This document shows, piece after piece, positions 20,923-34,100 of a DNA stretch of 64,000 bases. The notes beneath the pieces are model-generated. The model was not told the origin of the DNA. It ran no database searches and saw nothing but the letters and a program-made list of their open reading frames with translations. The position numbers and the translations under genes are program-made. The first letter of the stretch is position 1; each line of letters opens with the position of its first letter. The DNA lies in NCBI GenBank assembly GCA_051453625.1, contig JBOZIK010000001.1, positions 8,585,711 through 8,649,710 on the forward strand. The letters are read 5' to 3'. This stretch comes from Welwitschia mirabilis (lineage: Eukaryota > Gnetophyta > Gnetopsida > Welwitschiales).

Positions 20923-21879
20923 NNNNNNNNNNNNNNNNNNNNNNNNNNNNNNNNNNNNNNNNNNNNNNNNNNNNNNNNNNNNNNNNNNNNNNNNNNNNNN
21001 NNNNNNNNNNNNNNNNNNNNNNNNNNNNNNNNNNNNNNNNNNNNNNNNNNNNNNNNNNNNNNNNNNNNNNNNNNNNNNNNNNNNNNNNNNNNNNNNNNNN
21101 NNNNNNNNNNNNNNNNNNNNNNNNNNNNNNNNNNNNNNNNNNNNNNNNNNNNNNNNNNNNNNNNNNNNNNNNNNNNNNNNNNNNNNNNNNNNNNNNNNNN
21201 NNNNNNNNNNNNNNNNNNNNNNNNNNNNNNNNNNNNNNNNNNNNNNNNNNNNNNNNNNNNNNNNNNNNNNNNNNNNNNNNNNNNNNNNNNNNNNNNNNNN
21301 NNNNNNNNNNNNNNNNNNNNNNNNNNNNNNNNNNNNNNNNNNNNNNNNNNNNNNNNNNNNNNNNNNNNNNNNNNNNNNNNNNNNNNNNNNNNNNNNNNNN
21401 NNNNNNNNNNNNNNNNNNNNNNNNNNNNNNNNNNNNNNNNNNNNNNNNNNNNNNNNNNNNNNNNNNNNNNNNNNNNNNNNNNNNNNNNNNNNNNNNNNNN
21501 NNNNNNNNNNNNNNNNNNNNNNNNNNNNNNNNNNNNNNNNNNNNNNNNNNNNNNNNNNNNNNNNNNNNNNNNNNNNNNNNNNNNNNNNNNNNNNNNNNNN
21601 NNNNNNNNNNNNNNNNNNNNNNNNNNNNNNNNNNNNNNNNNNNNNNNNNNNNNNNNNNNNNNNNNNNNNNNNNNNNNNNNNNNNNNNNNNNNNNNNNNNN
21701 NNNNNNNNNNNNNNNNNNNNNNNNNNNNNNNNNNNNNNNNNNNNNNNNNNNNNNNNNNNNNNNNNNNNNNNNNNNNNNNNNNNNNNNNNNNNNNNNNNNN
21801 NNNNNNNNNNNNNNNNNNNNNNNNNNNNNNNNNNNNNNNNNNNNNNNNNNNNNNNNNNNNNNNNNNNNNNNNNNNNNNN
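20923..21879. other. Assembly gap, 957 N
   Basis: Unknown sequence. Open frames that appear to cross it are artefacts of N. Confidence 0.95.
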
Positions 21880-24800
21880 GCAAACTATACACTCTTGCTA
21901 ATGTAATGGTTTAAACTTGGAACCTTGTATTCAAGATGTTGAAGATTTGACCATTATGAAAATTGATTTTAAACAATGATCTCAATACTTTATCTAACTC
22001 AAAATTTAATAATATAGGTGGGGTTGGTTCTTTTTAGATTCTATAGGATTGTAGGTTGAAGTGAACATATTAGTTATGAATTTAGTAATTATCTTATGAT
22101 CACTTTACTATTAATAGGCTTTAAAATTTACTAACATTTCATTTAAAATAGGAAGTATTCCCTATTGATTATGTAATAATATAAAGAAAAAGAATTTTAT
22201 CTTTTGTAGTGATTTTAAACAATGGAATAATGATGTTGTTCTTAATTCTACCTAGACTTGCATTTATATGTAATTAATAATTTAAAAAGTTGATCAAGTT
22301 CCCATCCAATGTATGGATTTCTTGATTTAATTCTTTAAAAGTTAAAGCATATTATCTTTTAGTTAAAGATATTTATACTTATTTATCTAGAAATATTGAT
22401 TGGACTGGGTTTTGGTAAAGTGGACTAAGACGAAGTTGCTAATTAGCAAAAAATATTCAAGACAATCTCAAAAGCTTCCAATTACCAAAGATTAAGATTT
22501 TATTATGATTACTTTCTCACTGAGGTTGGACCTCTTAGTAAATCACTATAACACATTTACAATGAAAAGATCAAATGTCTATGATGTAAAAATATTGAGT
22601 CTTTTCAACATTTTTTGTATAAACATGTTTTGATTAAAAACTTAACTACATTATTTTTAATGTAACTTTAGATGCCTTAGATTAATTTTTCAAGTGGTCT
22701 ATAGTAGGATTACAAGTAATGAAATAGAAAAAATATCAGATTTGCTTTGTACATTTAATCTTTATATGAGATTTGAAAGATCAGATGCTTCAAGATATTC
22801 TAATAATTTAATGCAAAAGTACATTTAGAATATATATATCTTAAATAGCTATTTACAACTTAACTTTATTTAATGNNNNNNNNNNNNNNNNNNNNNNNNN
22901 NNNNNNNNNNNNNNNNNNNNNNNNNNNNNNNNNNNNNNNNNNNNNNNNNNNNNNNNNNNNNNNNNNNNNNNNNNNAATTTAATGCAAAAATACATTTAGA
23001 ATATATATATCTTAAATAACTATTTACAACTTAACTTTATTTAATGACTTAGAATTAGAGGATCATTATTTGAATTATTTGATATCTACTTGAATGGGAA
23101 TTGAAACTCACATTTGATTACTTTTGTTCTATATTACTTTATCCTTTGTTTTATATAATTATAGCTAACTAGTATTTTTGAATCTTACTTCTCTTTCTTA
23201 TGTTTATTTTATGCAAATGAACCATGTTGCTGAGGTATTATCCTTAAATATTTTTTCTTACCTCTCTCTGTACCCTTTTTATATAGGTCTCTATTACTTT
23301 ATTAAGGTATCTATTCCCCTTTTCCAAAGAAATGAACTATGATGAAAAGAAAGTAACTCAATTTAGGTTCTAAAAACTAATTTTTCTTAAAACATTTTGT
23401 ACTTAATTTATAATTTATAATTAAAAAATTAAATTATTTTATCATCACTTTTCAAGCTAAGATTAAACATTATTATTAATGTTGGAAAGAGATAGAATGT
23501 ACATATAAAAGTAAAAGTCTTGTTTTCCTTAAGACAATAATTGTCTTAAACCTTCAAAGAATATCCATATTCTTTTCAAGACTCCTTTGTTTAAAAGTTA
23601 CTTATTTGATTTTGTCATTAATGTCATTTTATTTTAAATATTATCTATTTAACCTTTGTATTCTTTAGGTATCATTTCAAGTATGGAACATGTTGGTTCT
23701 ATTAGAACATGGTGTAGAGGTATCCACGCTTAAGAAATAAATGTGAAGCTTGGTTAATCCAATAATTAATAAACTGAAATAACACAAAGTTTTCATTCAT
23801 CACAAATTAAGTACATGAATAGTTATTCATTAACATAACAACTAATCAAAAAAATATAACTATTAAATTAATTTATAAATAATTGGTATTAGTAAAAAAA
23901 GTTCTACTAATTTATCTTTTAGTGCTTCATCCTCTCTAATTAGGCATTATTAACCAAAAACAAATGTAGGATCTTTAGGAAAGAATAGAAAATCAAGTAA
24001 GTATTATGGATCTCTTCTAATGATTTTTTGTGCAAAGATATAATTGAAAATGAACTATGAGATAAGATTATCTTACTATGATTAGATAAGATTAAAAAAA
24101 TGAAACTAATATTAAACATGAAAAGAAATCATCTCTTCACATTATAGTAGAAATACTTGGTTAAAGCTCAACAGATTATAATAACTCCTATGATATGGAA
24201 ATTTTAGCACACGTTGCCATAGAAAATAAATTTTTGTCTTCAAAAAATGCATAATTCGATTTTTCAAAAAGAGGTTTTAAGCGTAACAGTTGAAACATAC
24301 TCTTTACTAGAAAGTTTTCTTTATGATAAATGTGGCAAAGACTTAAATCTAGCTTTTCTATGTTTAAGATTCCCATACAATGAAGAAACACAGTGTAAGA
24401 TTAATTCCTTATAATTGATTAACTCTTATTTCTATCTCCCACAGCTAACTTTTTAAATTTTCTAAAGAAACATTATAAATAGACTCTTATTGGTTGAGCA
24501 ATAGATATAACTTTCTAGTCCTTAGCCTCGAATATTTACTAATAAGATGATGAACCATTGGTTCAAAGTAGGAAGAAATGATGTCATTATGAAATATATC
24601 CCTTCCATTTTCATAATCAAATGATCCAATGTATTCAAAACCTCAATAATAGATTTGTAAGTGAAAAATAAGGGCTCCACTATTTTTTCAGTTCAAATAG
24701 TAAATTGTAAAGAGGCAAGTTCCATACTTTAGATGCACATATCAATTTGGGTTAAACTAAAGTTGGAAAAATACCATTTTAGTTTCTTATTGCATTAGAT

Positions 24801-25901
24801 AAGAACTTTAAAAAGAGGAGTGGTTTGAAGATTAGCAAAGTGGGATGTCATTCCTAATTCTTTAATAGATGAAGAACTCTCTAGGAAGTGTGTACTAAAG
24901 ATGAGAATAATTGGATGAGTAAGGAATGTATTTTTTATATAGTATTATTTTATTTTATTTACTTTTATTCTCTAATAAGTATTTAGTTATTAAGATTTTA
25001 TGTTATAATACATGTCAAGATAATAAGTTAACAAATCAAAATAAGATAACATCTATTAAGGTAAGTAGCACACTTGATAATAATATTAGATTTAGTAGAT
25101 TTCAGGTATGAATTTACTCTTCTTTAATGAGTTGTGTATCAATCGAAGAATCCTAAACTGATTAAGTACTTAATTTCAAGCTCATAATTTAGTACTTGTT
25201 GTAAGGAGCCACTAGCTAAGATTTCAGGACTAAGTGATTTAGTAAATTATTGATTTTTTGCAAAATTTATTTTACTAATTAATTTTATGATTCTGATTCA
25301 CAACTTTGAATTAGAATTTTAATTGCTACAACTATATTCCTAAAATTAAATATATTAAAAATAACCATATTCATAAATAATTAAACTTAAGTTGATTAAT
25401 TTACCAAAATAGGACTAGATCCCTAAACCAAAACATAAATCAACTTAATAACATTTAGTTAAAGCCCTTTGAATATTTGAGAAAGATCCATTTTTTATAA
25501 TCCAAGATTAAAAACTTTACTACCAAATTAGATTTAACAAATTAAATAATTTATAGCCTTGAAGTTAAGATATAGATTAAAATTTAGTTTAATATGATTA
25601 ATTAGTGATCAGGTATTCAAAGTTTATTTTGAGAAGGTGAGGTTAATCTTTTAAAGACCTCTTCGACTTTCTTCTTTAACTTTACTTTACATATCTTAAT
25701 TCTCATTATTTTTAGTAAATATTCATATAATGCCTTGGGAATTTGAAGATAGTTTTTAAGAATCGTAGGCCCCCTTTGAATCTCCAATGCTAACTCAACG
25801 TGTAAACTTAAAGATCCTCTTCGAGAATCTTAAGATTCCTAAAGGCCATCTTGAAGATCCCGGATGTTGTGTTAGCTTGATAACTTAACTACCACCACTC
25901 T
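21880..25901. other. AT-rich stretch, no gene seen
   Basis: All frames have frequent stops and no domain was recognised. The only structure is the gap-flanking duplication 22,805-22,875 / 22,976-23,046 around 100 N (22,876-22,975). Confidence 0.6.
22805..23046. repeat. Contig-end duplication around a 100-N gap
   Basis: Two 71-base copies differing at only a few bases flank exactly 100 N. Confidence 0.85.
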
Positions 25902-26350
25902 CACTATTAGAAATTCAACTTATTAGAAAATTTGCAAAATGCCTTATAAGGCCTTGAAAATTGCCTTAAATGCTTTGTAGGACTTTTAGAAAATTTTTTA
26001 AAAAAAATCCTCTACAGCTTTACTATAATTACTCAAAAAATTTTACATCATTTTTAAAAGTACCCTAAAAATCCAAAAAAAAATTTCTTTAAAATCTCTC
26101 TATTAGGGAATTTAGAAACACACCCTAGAGGTTCCTTTAGTGTAGTTCTAAGAAATACCCTAAAAGGGTCTTTTTAGAATGCTTCTGAAGAATGCCCTAA
26201 AAGGTTATTGTTAGGGCACTTCTAGAAAATGCCCTAAAAGATTCTTTTGAGGGTGCTTTTAAAAATGCCATAAAAATGTCATAATGCTAGGCTTTTAGGG
26301 AGTTTATTAAAAAAATATCGTAAAAAGTCTAATGTTAGCTTAAAAAAACA
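25902..26350 (+). mobile_element. Possible CACTA-type transposon end with subterminal repeats
   Basis: CACTATTAGAAATT at 25,902 resembles the CACTACAAGAAAT terminus of plant CACTA elements. It is followed at once by many copies of AATGCC(T/C)TAAA(A)G and its reverse complement, spaced some 20-60 bases. This is the arrangement of CACTA subterminal repeats, to which the element's own DNA-binding protein attaches. The other end was not found. Confidence 0.45.
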
Positions 26351-27439
26351 TAGACTCCCTTAACTACTTATTTAGAAATTAATTTGCATGAATGACAATG
26401 TAATTTTTAATTGAGCCCCTAATTCAGGTTTTTGAATTTTAGTTTATAGGCGTATAATCGAATAGAAATCTATAAGCATAAAAACAAAGGGTATAGGTGA
26501 TCCATATGAGGAAGCAAAAAATACATCAAACAATCCTCTTTAGAAAAGTATCGAACTCATAAAGATATTATATTATATGCTTAGTGTAATGGAATGGTAT
26601 CACGTTGCCCAAAATGAGCTACTATAAAGAATAAATAGAATAGAGGTAATAAAACAAAAGTAAGAAAAAGAGTGATGTTAAAAGAAAACGTACTTAGTGA
26701 TGGCTTATATGTGACTTCTTCCATTGTATGCAAGAAACCAATTAGCTCATCCCATAGGGGATGCTTTACAAGTGTAACCAAGGTTCGACGGTCTGAGCCT
26801 GAAATGAGACGGAGTAATCATTTTATTCTTAGAATCTATTATCTTTTCTAACCTTATTTTGAAATTGACCATTGCATTAAGTGGGTATTGTACCATTGGT
26901 TATAATACTCCTTTTTTATAATAGTTTGTAGTTCTCTTTTGATGTAAGAATAGTCTCCTTACTAATCAGCCTTTTCACCCCATATTTCACATATGATTTT
27001 CTTGTCATTCCATGCCTATTCATGCATGTAATATAAGAGTTTCTTAATTTTATTCTCAACGTGGACTTCAAAAAGAAGGAAAAATTAAAAAAAGGACTTT
27101 TCAGTTCAAATTTATCTTACATGAAACATTTACTTTATGGATATTTGTTATTTCAATCTTTATCTCATGCTACCCGTTATATGGAAGCTCTATAGCATTG
27201 GCCTCTATTTGGTTATTAGGATTAGAAAACTTTAGTAGATAAATACTATAAATCAACATATGAGATTTAGAAACTAAAGCTAGAGGATCTATTATATAAG
27301 CAAAAGGTCAAGAACTAAAGTTTTTTATTTAAAGAATAACCTTGTAGCTTACATTTGTCCTAATCAATAAACAATATCAAATGGATCACAAGGATTTGAC
27401 AACTATTCCATATTGCATTAATACCTTAGCTATTATAAA
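26351..27439. other. No supported gene
   Basis: Sequence with stops in every frame. The part from 27,090 may belong to the gag fragment that follows, but no convincing frame could be traced. Confidence 0.5.
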
Positions 27440-27690
27440 AATGTAGGAGGAAGCTTCTAAACATGGTTTATGGAAAAGAAGGGATAACATCAATCTAGTG
27501 AAAACTATCATTAAGTATGAGTGCTACTCTAGCAAAGAATCTATACTAGTCAACTAATACCATTGGTGGTTCAGTTGGAGATAAGGCTATTGTGATGAAA
27601 GGAATAATAAAAAGAAATATCCAATATGTTAGCATTGTAAGAATTCTAAACATGGTAATTAAAACCAAGAAATTATTAAATACTAAACAC
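27440..27690 (+). pseudogene. Gag fragment with degenerate zinc knuckle
   Basis: One plus-strand frame stays readable with stops at Gln/Trp-like positions. It reads EEASKHGLWKRRDNINLVKT, then YCDERNNKKKYPIC, stop, HCKNSKHGN. The C-x2-C-x4-H part of a CCHC nucleocapsid knuckle is present (about 27,629-27,655) and the last Cys is not. The KKKYPIC lead-in resembles copia-type gag. A gypsy origin is possible. Confidence 0.45.
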
Positions 27691-28130
27691 CACATAAAAG
27701 GGATGTTTTGTAGATTAAAAATACATGTAAGGTAAGATCTTTTATTTCTTTAGGGTTTTCTCTAAGTCTTATTAAAGAGCCACCCTAATTTCTCAATTTG
27801 TCAGATCATTTTTCTTTATAAGTAAAGGACTCTTGTAAGCAAAAAAAGGATAGTAGTAGCATTTTATAGAGTTTCTATTACCTTTTACTAGTTGTCATAT
27901 TTGTTTATCTAAATATAAGAGTGCTTTACCATTCTTTTGTGGACTAGAAAAAGGTCAAACCACATTAAAACCATTGTGTGCTCTATTCTCTTACATGTTT
28001 TAGTTTCTTTTCATTTTTTATTTTTCTTGTTTCATCTACTAAAATATTCGGCCATAGTTTGTAACATGTTAAAGAATAATAAAGATCATACTTAGTGGAA
28101 TCTTTTGGTTTTATTCTAGTTTTAATATCT

Positions 28131-28146
28131 AAAAGTAAGAAGATGA
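28131..28146. repeat. Target-site duplication, left copy
   Basis: AAAAGTAAGAAGATGA, identical to 29,819-29,834. The pair brackets the LINE. Confidence 0.85.
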
Positions 28147-28379
28147 GGGAAACAAAGCAGCGAAGCTAGGGTTTGGATTTCAAGGTGCACAATGGTAATA
28201 GAGGGGCAGTTTCACCTCTAACGCATCTTCCATACACTAAAGTATTGCCTCTATCGTGGCTTCTCCACATAAATGCTTTATTGAAGGCTTTATAGAGGTA
28301 GTTTTTAGTTTATAAGTTTTTTGCCCTTGGTGTAGTCTCTTAAATGCACTTTTGGGACTAAAACTTAGCTCTATAATGG

Positions 28380-29110
28380 TAGATAAATTATTAGGTACCA
28401 AATATTATGAAATTTGGTAGGGAAAAGAAAACCTCAAAGTTTTCCTAACTTATATTTTGATTTCAAGCGTAAAGGATATATCATCCATGCAAAGATTCTT
28501 ATTAACTAATTTAAGCATCTTGAAGCTTATTTTAGAAATATCCTTATTGGCAAATTCTCATCCTTAAAAGGGCCCCAGTCATTAAAAAAATGTGTCTATG
28601 ATGTAATCAGAAGTTTTCTATATGTTTCAAGGAAAACCCTCTTAGAAATGGATGATCACATTTCATTTTTTATTCTAAAGAATAAATGAATAAGATTTTA
28701 GTAGAAGGACCCTATTTTTTTGGCCATAGAGGTTTAGCCCTAACCAAATGATTCCTTTTTATTCTTGATAAACCCACCATTTTTGAAAATATCCCAGTCT
28801 AGATTCACATCTCAAACCCTCACCTAGAAATATGGCATCCAGATTTTTTCAAGCAACTTGATGATATGTTGAAAGAGTTTGTTAAACTTAATAGAAATGT
28901 AGATTTAATGGCAAAAATAACAAGGACTAAATTATGTATTTACATAAAACTGAGTAGCTTCAAAGTAAAAAACCTAATCCTGGAAACTATGTTGTGAGAG
29001 GGTAGGGGTTGGTTTTTAATCTAAAAATCAAAAATATTTCATTACAATGTTTAATGTGTGATGAAAATGGACACACAATGGAGAAATGAAAGAATAATAA
29101 GAAAGTAAAA
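28380..29110 (+). pseudogene. LINE ORF1: DUF4283-like domain and zinc knuckle
   Basis: ORF1 binds the LINE RNA. The plus-strand frame from about 28,690 reads KILVEGPYFFGHRGLALTK, then IPV, stop, IHISNPHLEIWHPDFFKQL and VDLMAKITRTKLCIYI. This follows the DUF4283 pattern of plant LINEs (EGPW..G..L.L.KW, PVWVRI..LPLE.W). At 29,048-29,089 it continues with CLMCDENGHTMEK and then a TGA where the final Cys of C-x2-C-x4-H-x4-C belongs, one base from a Cys codon. Stops sit at Trp positions. The zinc knuckle lies in a different frame from the DUF4283 block, so at least one indel intervenes. Confidence 0.7.
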
Positions 29111-29543
29111 CAAAAATAACTGATAAGAAGTCAAGAAAAAAGATCACAAAAAGAAACTAGCTTCAGTTCCAAATAATCATCCAATCACTTAAGAAAATAA
29201 ATATGATAATCTATCAAAGGAAGAACTAGAATATATGTAGGAAAATGAAACTAAAAAAGAACAGGAAACAAATAAGCGAAAAAATTAGACAACAGAGCAC
29301 ATATAATGCACTAGTTCACTCTTCTGAATTACAATAGCTACCAGGAATGGAAATGAGATAGAAGCAAAGAGATAAGGGTAACAGTGTGGAGGAGCACATT
29401 TCAAAATGTCAATAGCTAACAAAGATTAAAAAATTAGATAAAAGGATAGAAAAATTTAAATGAGTACAAAAAAACATAAAATTAAAAAGGAGATGAAGGA
29501 GGACATCTACAATGATAAGCAATCACAACTCTCCTTTAAATGA

Positions 29544-29818
29544 ATTTCCTGGAATTCTAGAGGCCATGGAATTAGCTAGAAAATTTTCCATCTTTAAATT
29601 CTTCTAAATATTATTTTATTATAAACCCATTGGAGTATGCTAGTTTAGGGTCTATTTCTAATTGGAATTGGGAATGAGAGCTGACTAAATTAGATGATGA
29701 TGTTTGGAACTTTGATTATTAGTGTGATGTCTATCATGCTCGAAAACATAGTTTTTGAGCTATGTTGTTCTTCCTTTTGTCTTATGTTATAATATAATAT
29801 TCCTTTACCATTTCTCAA
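29544..29818 (+). pseudogene. Start and possible tail of LINE ORF2
   Basis: ISWNSRGHG at 29,544-29,570 matches the beginning of the AP-type endonuclease of plant LINE ORF2 (usual SWN.RGLG). Within about 60 residues the sequence turns into unrelated text with stops, then a 3' end with TTATAATATAATATTCC and CTCAAAA. The RT and RNase H blocks are absent, so the copy is internally deleted. Confidence 0.55.
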
Positions 29819-29834
29819 AAAAGTAAGAAGATGA
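29819..29834. repeat. Target-site duplication, right copy
   Basis: AAAAGTAAGAAGATGA, identical to 28,131-28,146. Its first bases coincide with the LINE's short A tail. Confidence 0.85.
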
Positions 29835-30916
29835 TACTAAATCAAAGTCACTTAAATAATTCTTTTTAAAGAATGAATTAAGAAAGATTAGCATTTTTTT
29901 TAATTTAGATTCTTTCATTCTTTTAAGTGTGATTACGAATTTTTTATTTTATCCATATAAGCCTTAAGGACATGGCATTAACTTTTCAAAATAATAAGTT
30001 CCCAAGCAAAGTATGAATTATGAAAGATTAGTTCTACTTTTAACACTGTATAGTGACATAACATCCTGATTATAAGTTCTAAGAAATTATGTTAGTGAAT
30101 GATAATAATCTAATAATAGGCCTCTATTATTATATGAAATAATAGATTAAAAAATTTTGGAGAATATATTTTAAGGCCTTTAATTCTTGAAATTCTACCA
30201 AAATCTATTCACAAGATGAATTTGTGTTCATTGTAGTACAAGAAAACTAAAATAAAACTAGGCAAGTACCTAGTGTCATTATTTGATAGGGGTAATTCAA
30301 GAAATAGATGCAACATAGACACTTGTAACTTGCATTAAAATGAAATAATGAAGTAAGAGAACAAATTACCTTCCACTTTAATAATTTCTTATAATTTTTT
30401 AAAATAATTATAAGATTGCTAATTCATTTAAGGCTTGGATCATGATGACATAATTTCATTCATTACATGAGTATTGATGAATTACTTAGCACCTCTAATC
30501 CTTAATAGTCCTTCATAAGCATGAAATGTATAAACTACTATACACAAGATTCATCAAATGATAGAAACTACAAATCTTAGAAGTAACCTCAAGAAACTCA
30601 CTTAGCAAAAAAGAAATTAATAATGTACTTTAACTTAAAAATTAAAATCATAATGTTAATTACACTAAAAACAAAAATTAAATAACTATCATTCATGAAA
30701 AGTTAGAAACTACATTACATCAAAGAATAAAAGTACATCAAGTGCAAATCCCTCAAATCTAGACTTAAAACTAGCTCATTCCTAGAGAGGGGAGTTTGAA
30801 ATGCCATATCAACTTGATGCTCTAAGAGTTCTACTTATTTGTTACCTACCAAAGCTATTTACAAATGAAGGCATAAGGCTTGTTTATAGGAAAGTATGGA
30901 AGTCTTTAGCCAGTCT
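29835..30916. other. No gene seen
   Basis: AT-rich, with stops in all frames. A GTAGTACAAGAAAAC near 30,235 slightly resembles a CACTA end but lacks subterminal repeats. Confidence 0.55.
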
Positions 30917-31150
30917 TTTAAGGCATTTATTTTGATAAATGCCTTAAATATAGAGCTTTTTAACACATTTATTTTACTAATTGGCTTAAAAAAACAATAA
31001 AAATACTTTTAAGGCATTTTTTTTAAAACAAACATCTTAAAAGCCTTTTTGAAATTGTTTTTAAGGCATTTATAAAAATCATTCCTTAAAGAAAGCTAAT
31101 GAAAATATTTTTAAGGCATTTTTCAAACAAATGAATTAAAACCCTTTTTG
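30917..31150. repeat. CACTA-type subterminal repeat block with a perfect hairpin
   Basis: This is a series of TTTAAGGCATTT motifs and reverse complements, close in sequence to 43,306-43,570. It opens with a perfect hairpin at 30,917-30,948 (14-base arms TTTAAGGCATTTAT and ATAAATGCCTTAAA, 4-base loop). No terminal CACTA sequence was seen next to it, so this is an isolated subterminal fragment or a derived MITE. Confidence 0.6.
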
Positions 31151-34100
31151 AAATTTTTTTATCCTTCTATTAACTTTCAACTGAAAATATGCATATAAGA
31201 AAGAGTGACATAAGCTGACTATCATGCTTCTTAAATATGTGTCATACTTTTCAAAGTAGGTGTAGTTATATGTATCACTACAATCCAAGCGAAGGTTCTT
31301 ACTCATGATCAATTTATAAAATATGCTAGGTACTTTTGATGCTTCTCTTTAAGAGTTCCTCCACTTAAAAATTCATAAAAAACAATAACTCATACTTGAT
31401 GTTATTATAAACAAAAGTAGATATTATCATGAAATTTCACTAATATTTTAACCATTTTCTTTTAAAACTTATAACCCTTAGTCATACAAAAAAATAAATA
31501 ACTTTCTAACTAATGGCAGGATCTATTTTGATTATAGATTGAAGAATAAAAGAAACAAATGTCATTCAAGATAAATAAAGTTTAACTTCATGATTCATAG
31601 CAAAACAAGGCTTAGAAGTGATTTCACAATGTTGCATTGCAAGTATATTTAATGATCTATTATGTTTTTATGTTTTCATGTGCCATTAGAAAAAGGTTTT
31701 TCATTTGTTTTCTTATGTATTAAATAAGTTATAGATACTAAAAGACTTATGACATAAAAAAAGCATTAGGATGAAAAGACTATAATTTAGATTAATGGTA
31801 TGAAAATATTGTAGACATTATTGAAGGAATCCAAAGTACATAAAGAATGCATTATATTATTTGAAATGAAAACTTCAAAAGACCCAAACCAATTTCATTG
31901 TGCATTTTCAAAAATAGTTCTAGAATGAATTTCTTCTAAATAATTCCATCACACGTTTCTTTTAAAAACGTAGTATGCAGGCATGTCTCTTTCAAGTACA
32001 TAATGTGCAGATGCATTTCTTCCAAAAATATTTTACGCAAGTATGTTTCTCTAGAAAAACAATTTCATCAAGCATTTCTTCCAAAAACATAGTGCGTGGG
32101 CTACTTCTTTGCATTGAGATCAAGCATTTCTTCTAAAACACAATGCACGATCTACTTCTCTGCTTCAAGAATCGACTAAGATCTATTACTTTTGTGCATT
32201 GAGAAGCAAGTATTTCTTCTAAAATTGTACTATATCTTATTTTATTCCACTTCTTAATTAAAGTTCAATAGCATAAAATTTAATCTTTTAGGTAGAAAAC
32301 AGATAGAACACATTTTAAAGCATTTTTACTATGCTTTGGGGATCTTTCCTATTTAACATAAAGAGAAATTACTCTAAATCTAGAGACTATGAGTTTTCTA
32401 AAGCATCTTTTCTCATCCACCAAAATCTAAAATCTTATCTCCTTTTAGATTTTAAAAGTCACAGCTAATACAAAAAGGAATAGAGACTAAATCTAGAATG
32501 GAATAAAACATGAAAGAAGATTCCAAAGAGGTCTTGGTTAGGAGATTCATACATATTTTGATGCTAGGTATGAGGGAAGTATTTATATTATTTACAATAT
32601 TCTAATTTGATATGTGAAGATTAAGATACTAAAATTGTAGAAGAAAAAATCTATATTTACTGTGTCTTATAACTTGATAGAAATACATAGTAATTTGCTG
32701 AGATAGTAATAGAGATGTTAGAAGTAGCCAGATTGATGACAACACTACAAGAGCTTGGGTATCAAGGAATTTAAGAGAAGAAATTTTTCTCTAGCTTTGA
32801 TTGTAATAGACATCTCTTTGTCTTTAGTGCATTAATAGCAAAACAAAATTAAGTTTTCTTCTTTTCATGTTGTAGATTTGATGCCTTAAATTAAGGTATT
32901 TTTATGGCCCTATGCTTGGGGTTTGAATAATTTGTATATTAAAACTTAATAGATGTTATACACATGTAGAGCCACTGAAATTTATTGTGAAACATTGTTA
33001 TCTAATCTAATAAAGTGGGTGAAGATGATTAAAAGTTCATAGTAACATAATCACTCCCAGAATCCTAGAGGAACTAGTATTGCATGGACATCATAAGAGC
33101 TTTCAACTAATTCCAGATGGAACTAAGGATTTGCACTCTCTATCATGCATTTGGAGCTTCCCTCTTTCTTCCAAGTCAATTGTTCTACTTTGTTCGGTTG
33201 TGTTTTCCATTAAGTACTCTTATCTATGAAGTGCATTCCCTATTCTCTTTTAATCCCCTATTTTGTATCCTCCTTCCTTTATGGTTGAGGATTTTCTCTC
33301 CTTCCTTCCTATACTTAATGTGATGTTGAATCAGCATGCACTTTAGTATTAAGAGTAACAGCTTTTGACATTTATAGTAGTGAGGAAAATGATAAGCATA
33401 GCGGTGTTGTAGCTGAGAGATCTACATCTTCTTAAAATAAAATGCTAGCTTGAGAGGATAAGATAAGATGTTATGCTAGCCTTCTTTCACACTGTTATTC
33501 CTACTCTTCCTGCTTTTGCTTTATTATCTATATGTTTTATATTATTTATATTTTTCATCATTTCTAGATAAAGTAAGATTTGTATGTTTGAAAAAATAGC
33601 TTAATTTAATTTTTGTAAGCATAGGACTTCTCTAAGGTTTGTGTTTCTTAGGTTGATTGAGATTTTAAATTACACTATTAACACGAAACTACCTATGTGA
33701 TTTTTAGCTTCTCTCATTAGTATTTATTGGTATCTTCCAATGTATTTGCTTATACAAGGCTATACATAATCATATTACCATCATTTATCAAACTGATTTC
33801 TTATCAAGTGTAATTACTTTAATTGCTCTATGTTAGTAAATTCTGTCATCTAACATTTATTACGAAGGAAGCTTTTTAAAATTTATAATCCTTAGGACAT
33901 GTAGTATTCTATTGTCTTTATTTATTAATAATCTTATAACATCATGAGCTGCAGGTACTATTATTAAATGCACACTGTACAAAAAAATTTTCTGGTTTGT
34001 TCTTTGGAAAACCCTTGACTAAATCTAATGATGATTTTGTCAATCTCATAAAGTAGTAGTTTTGAAAAGATAGTAAGATTTTAATTGTCTGTCAGAAAGG

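Larger units (their letters stand above)
28147..29818 (+). mobile_element. LINE (L1-type) copy with most of ORF2 deleted
   Basis: A 1.67-kb non-LTR retrotransposon is bracketed by a perfect 16-base target-site duplication. It begins GGGAAACAAAGCAGCG, carries an ORF1 remnant (28,190-29,500), reaches the first residues of an ORF2 endonuclease (29,544-29,576) and then ends after some 240 further bases in a short A-run (CTCAAAA) merging with the right duplication. Full-length plant LINEs are several kilobases, so nearly all of the endonuclease and RT is missing although both termini are present. Internal deletion fits better than 5' truncation. Confidence 0.75.

Noticed and set aside
20806-21906. 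Long open frames on both strands across N runs (also at 4,435-5,190, 8,951-9,361, 14,605-14,970, 41,642-42,730, 48,509-49,159 and 58,542-59,612)
   Set aside because: They consist almost entirely of unknown bases. Only a few codons at the edges are real.
26770-26820. tRNA-like GGTTCGACGGTCTGAG
   Set aside because: No cloverleaf could be formed. The phrase alone resembles a T-loop only partly.
30233-30250. GTAGTACAAGAAAAC as a CACTA end
   Set aside because: The first bases do not fit CACTA and there are no subterminal repeats next to it.
32743-32754. CACTACAAGAGC as a CACTA transposon end
   Set aside because: No subterminal repeats follow and no partner end is near. Twelve bases can match by chance in this composition.
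33117-33323. 68-codon plus-strand frame rich in Leu, Phe and Ser
   Set aside because: Low-complexity pyrimidine-rich DNA yields such frames by chance. There is no motif, and neighbouring sequence gives no gene context.
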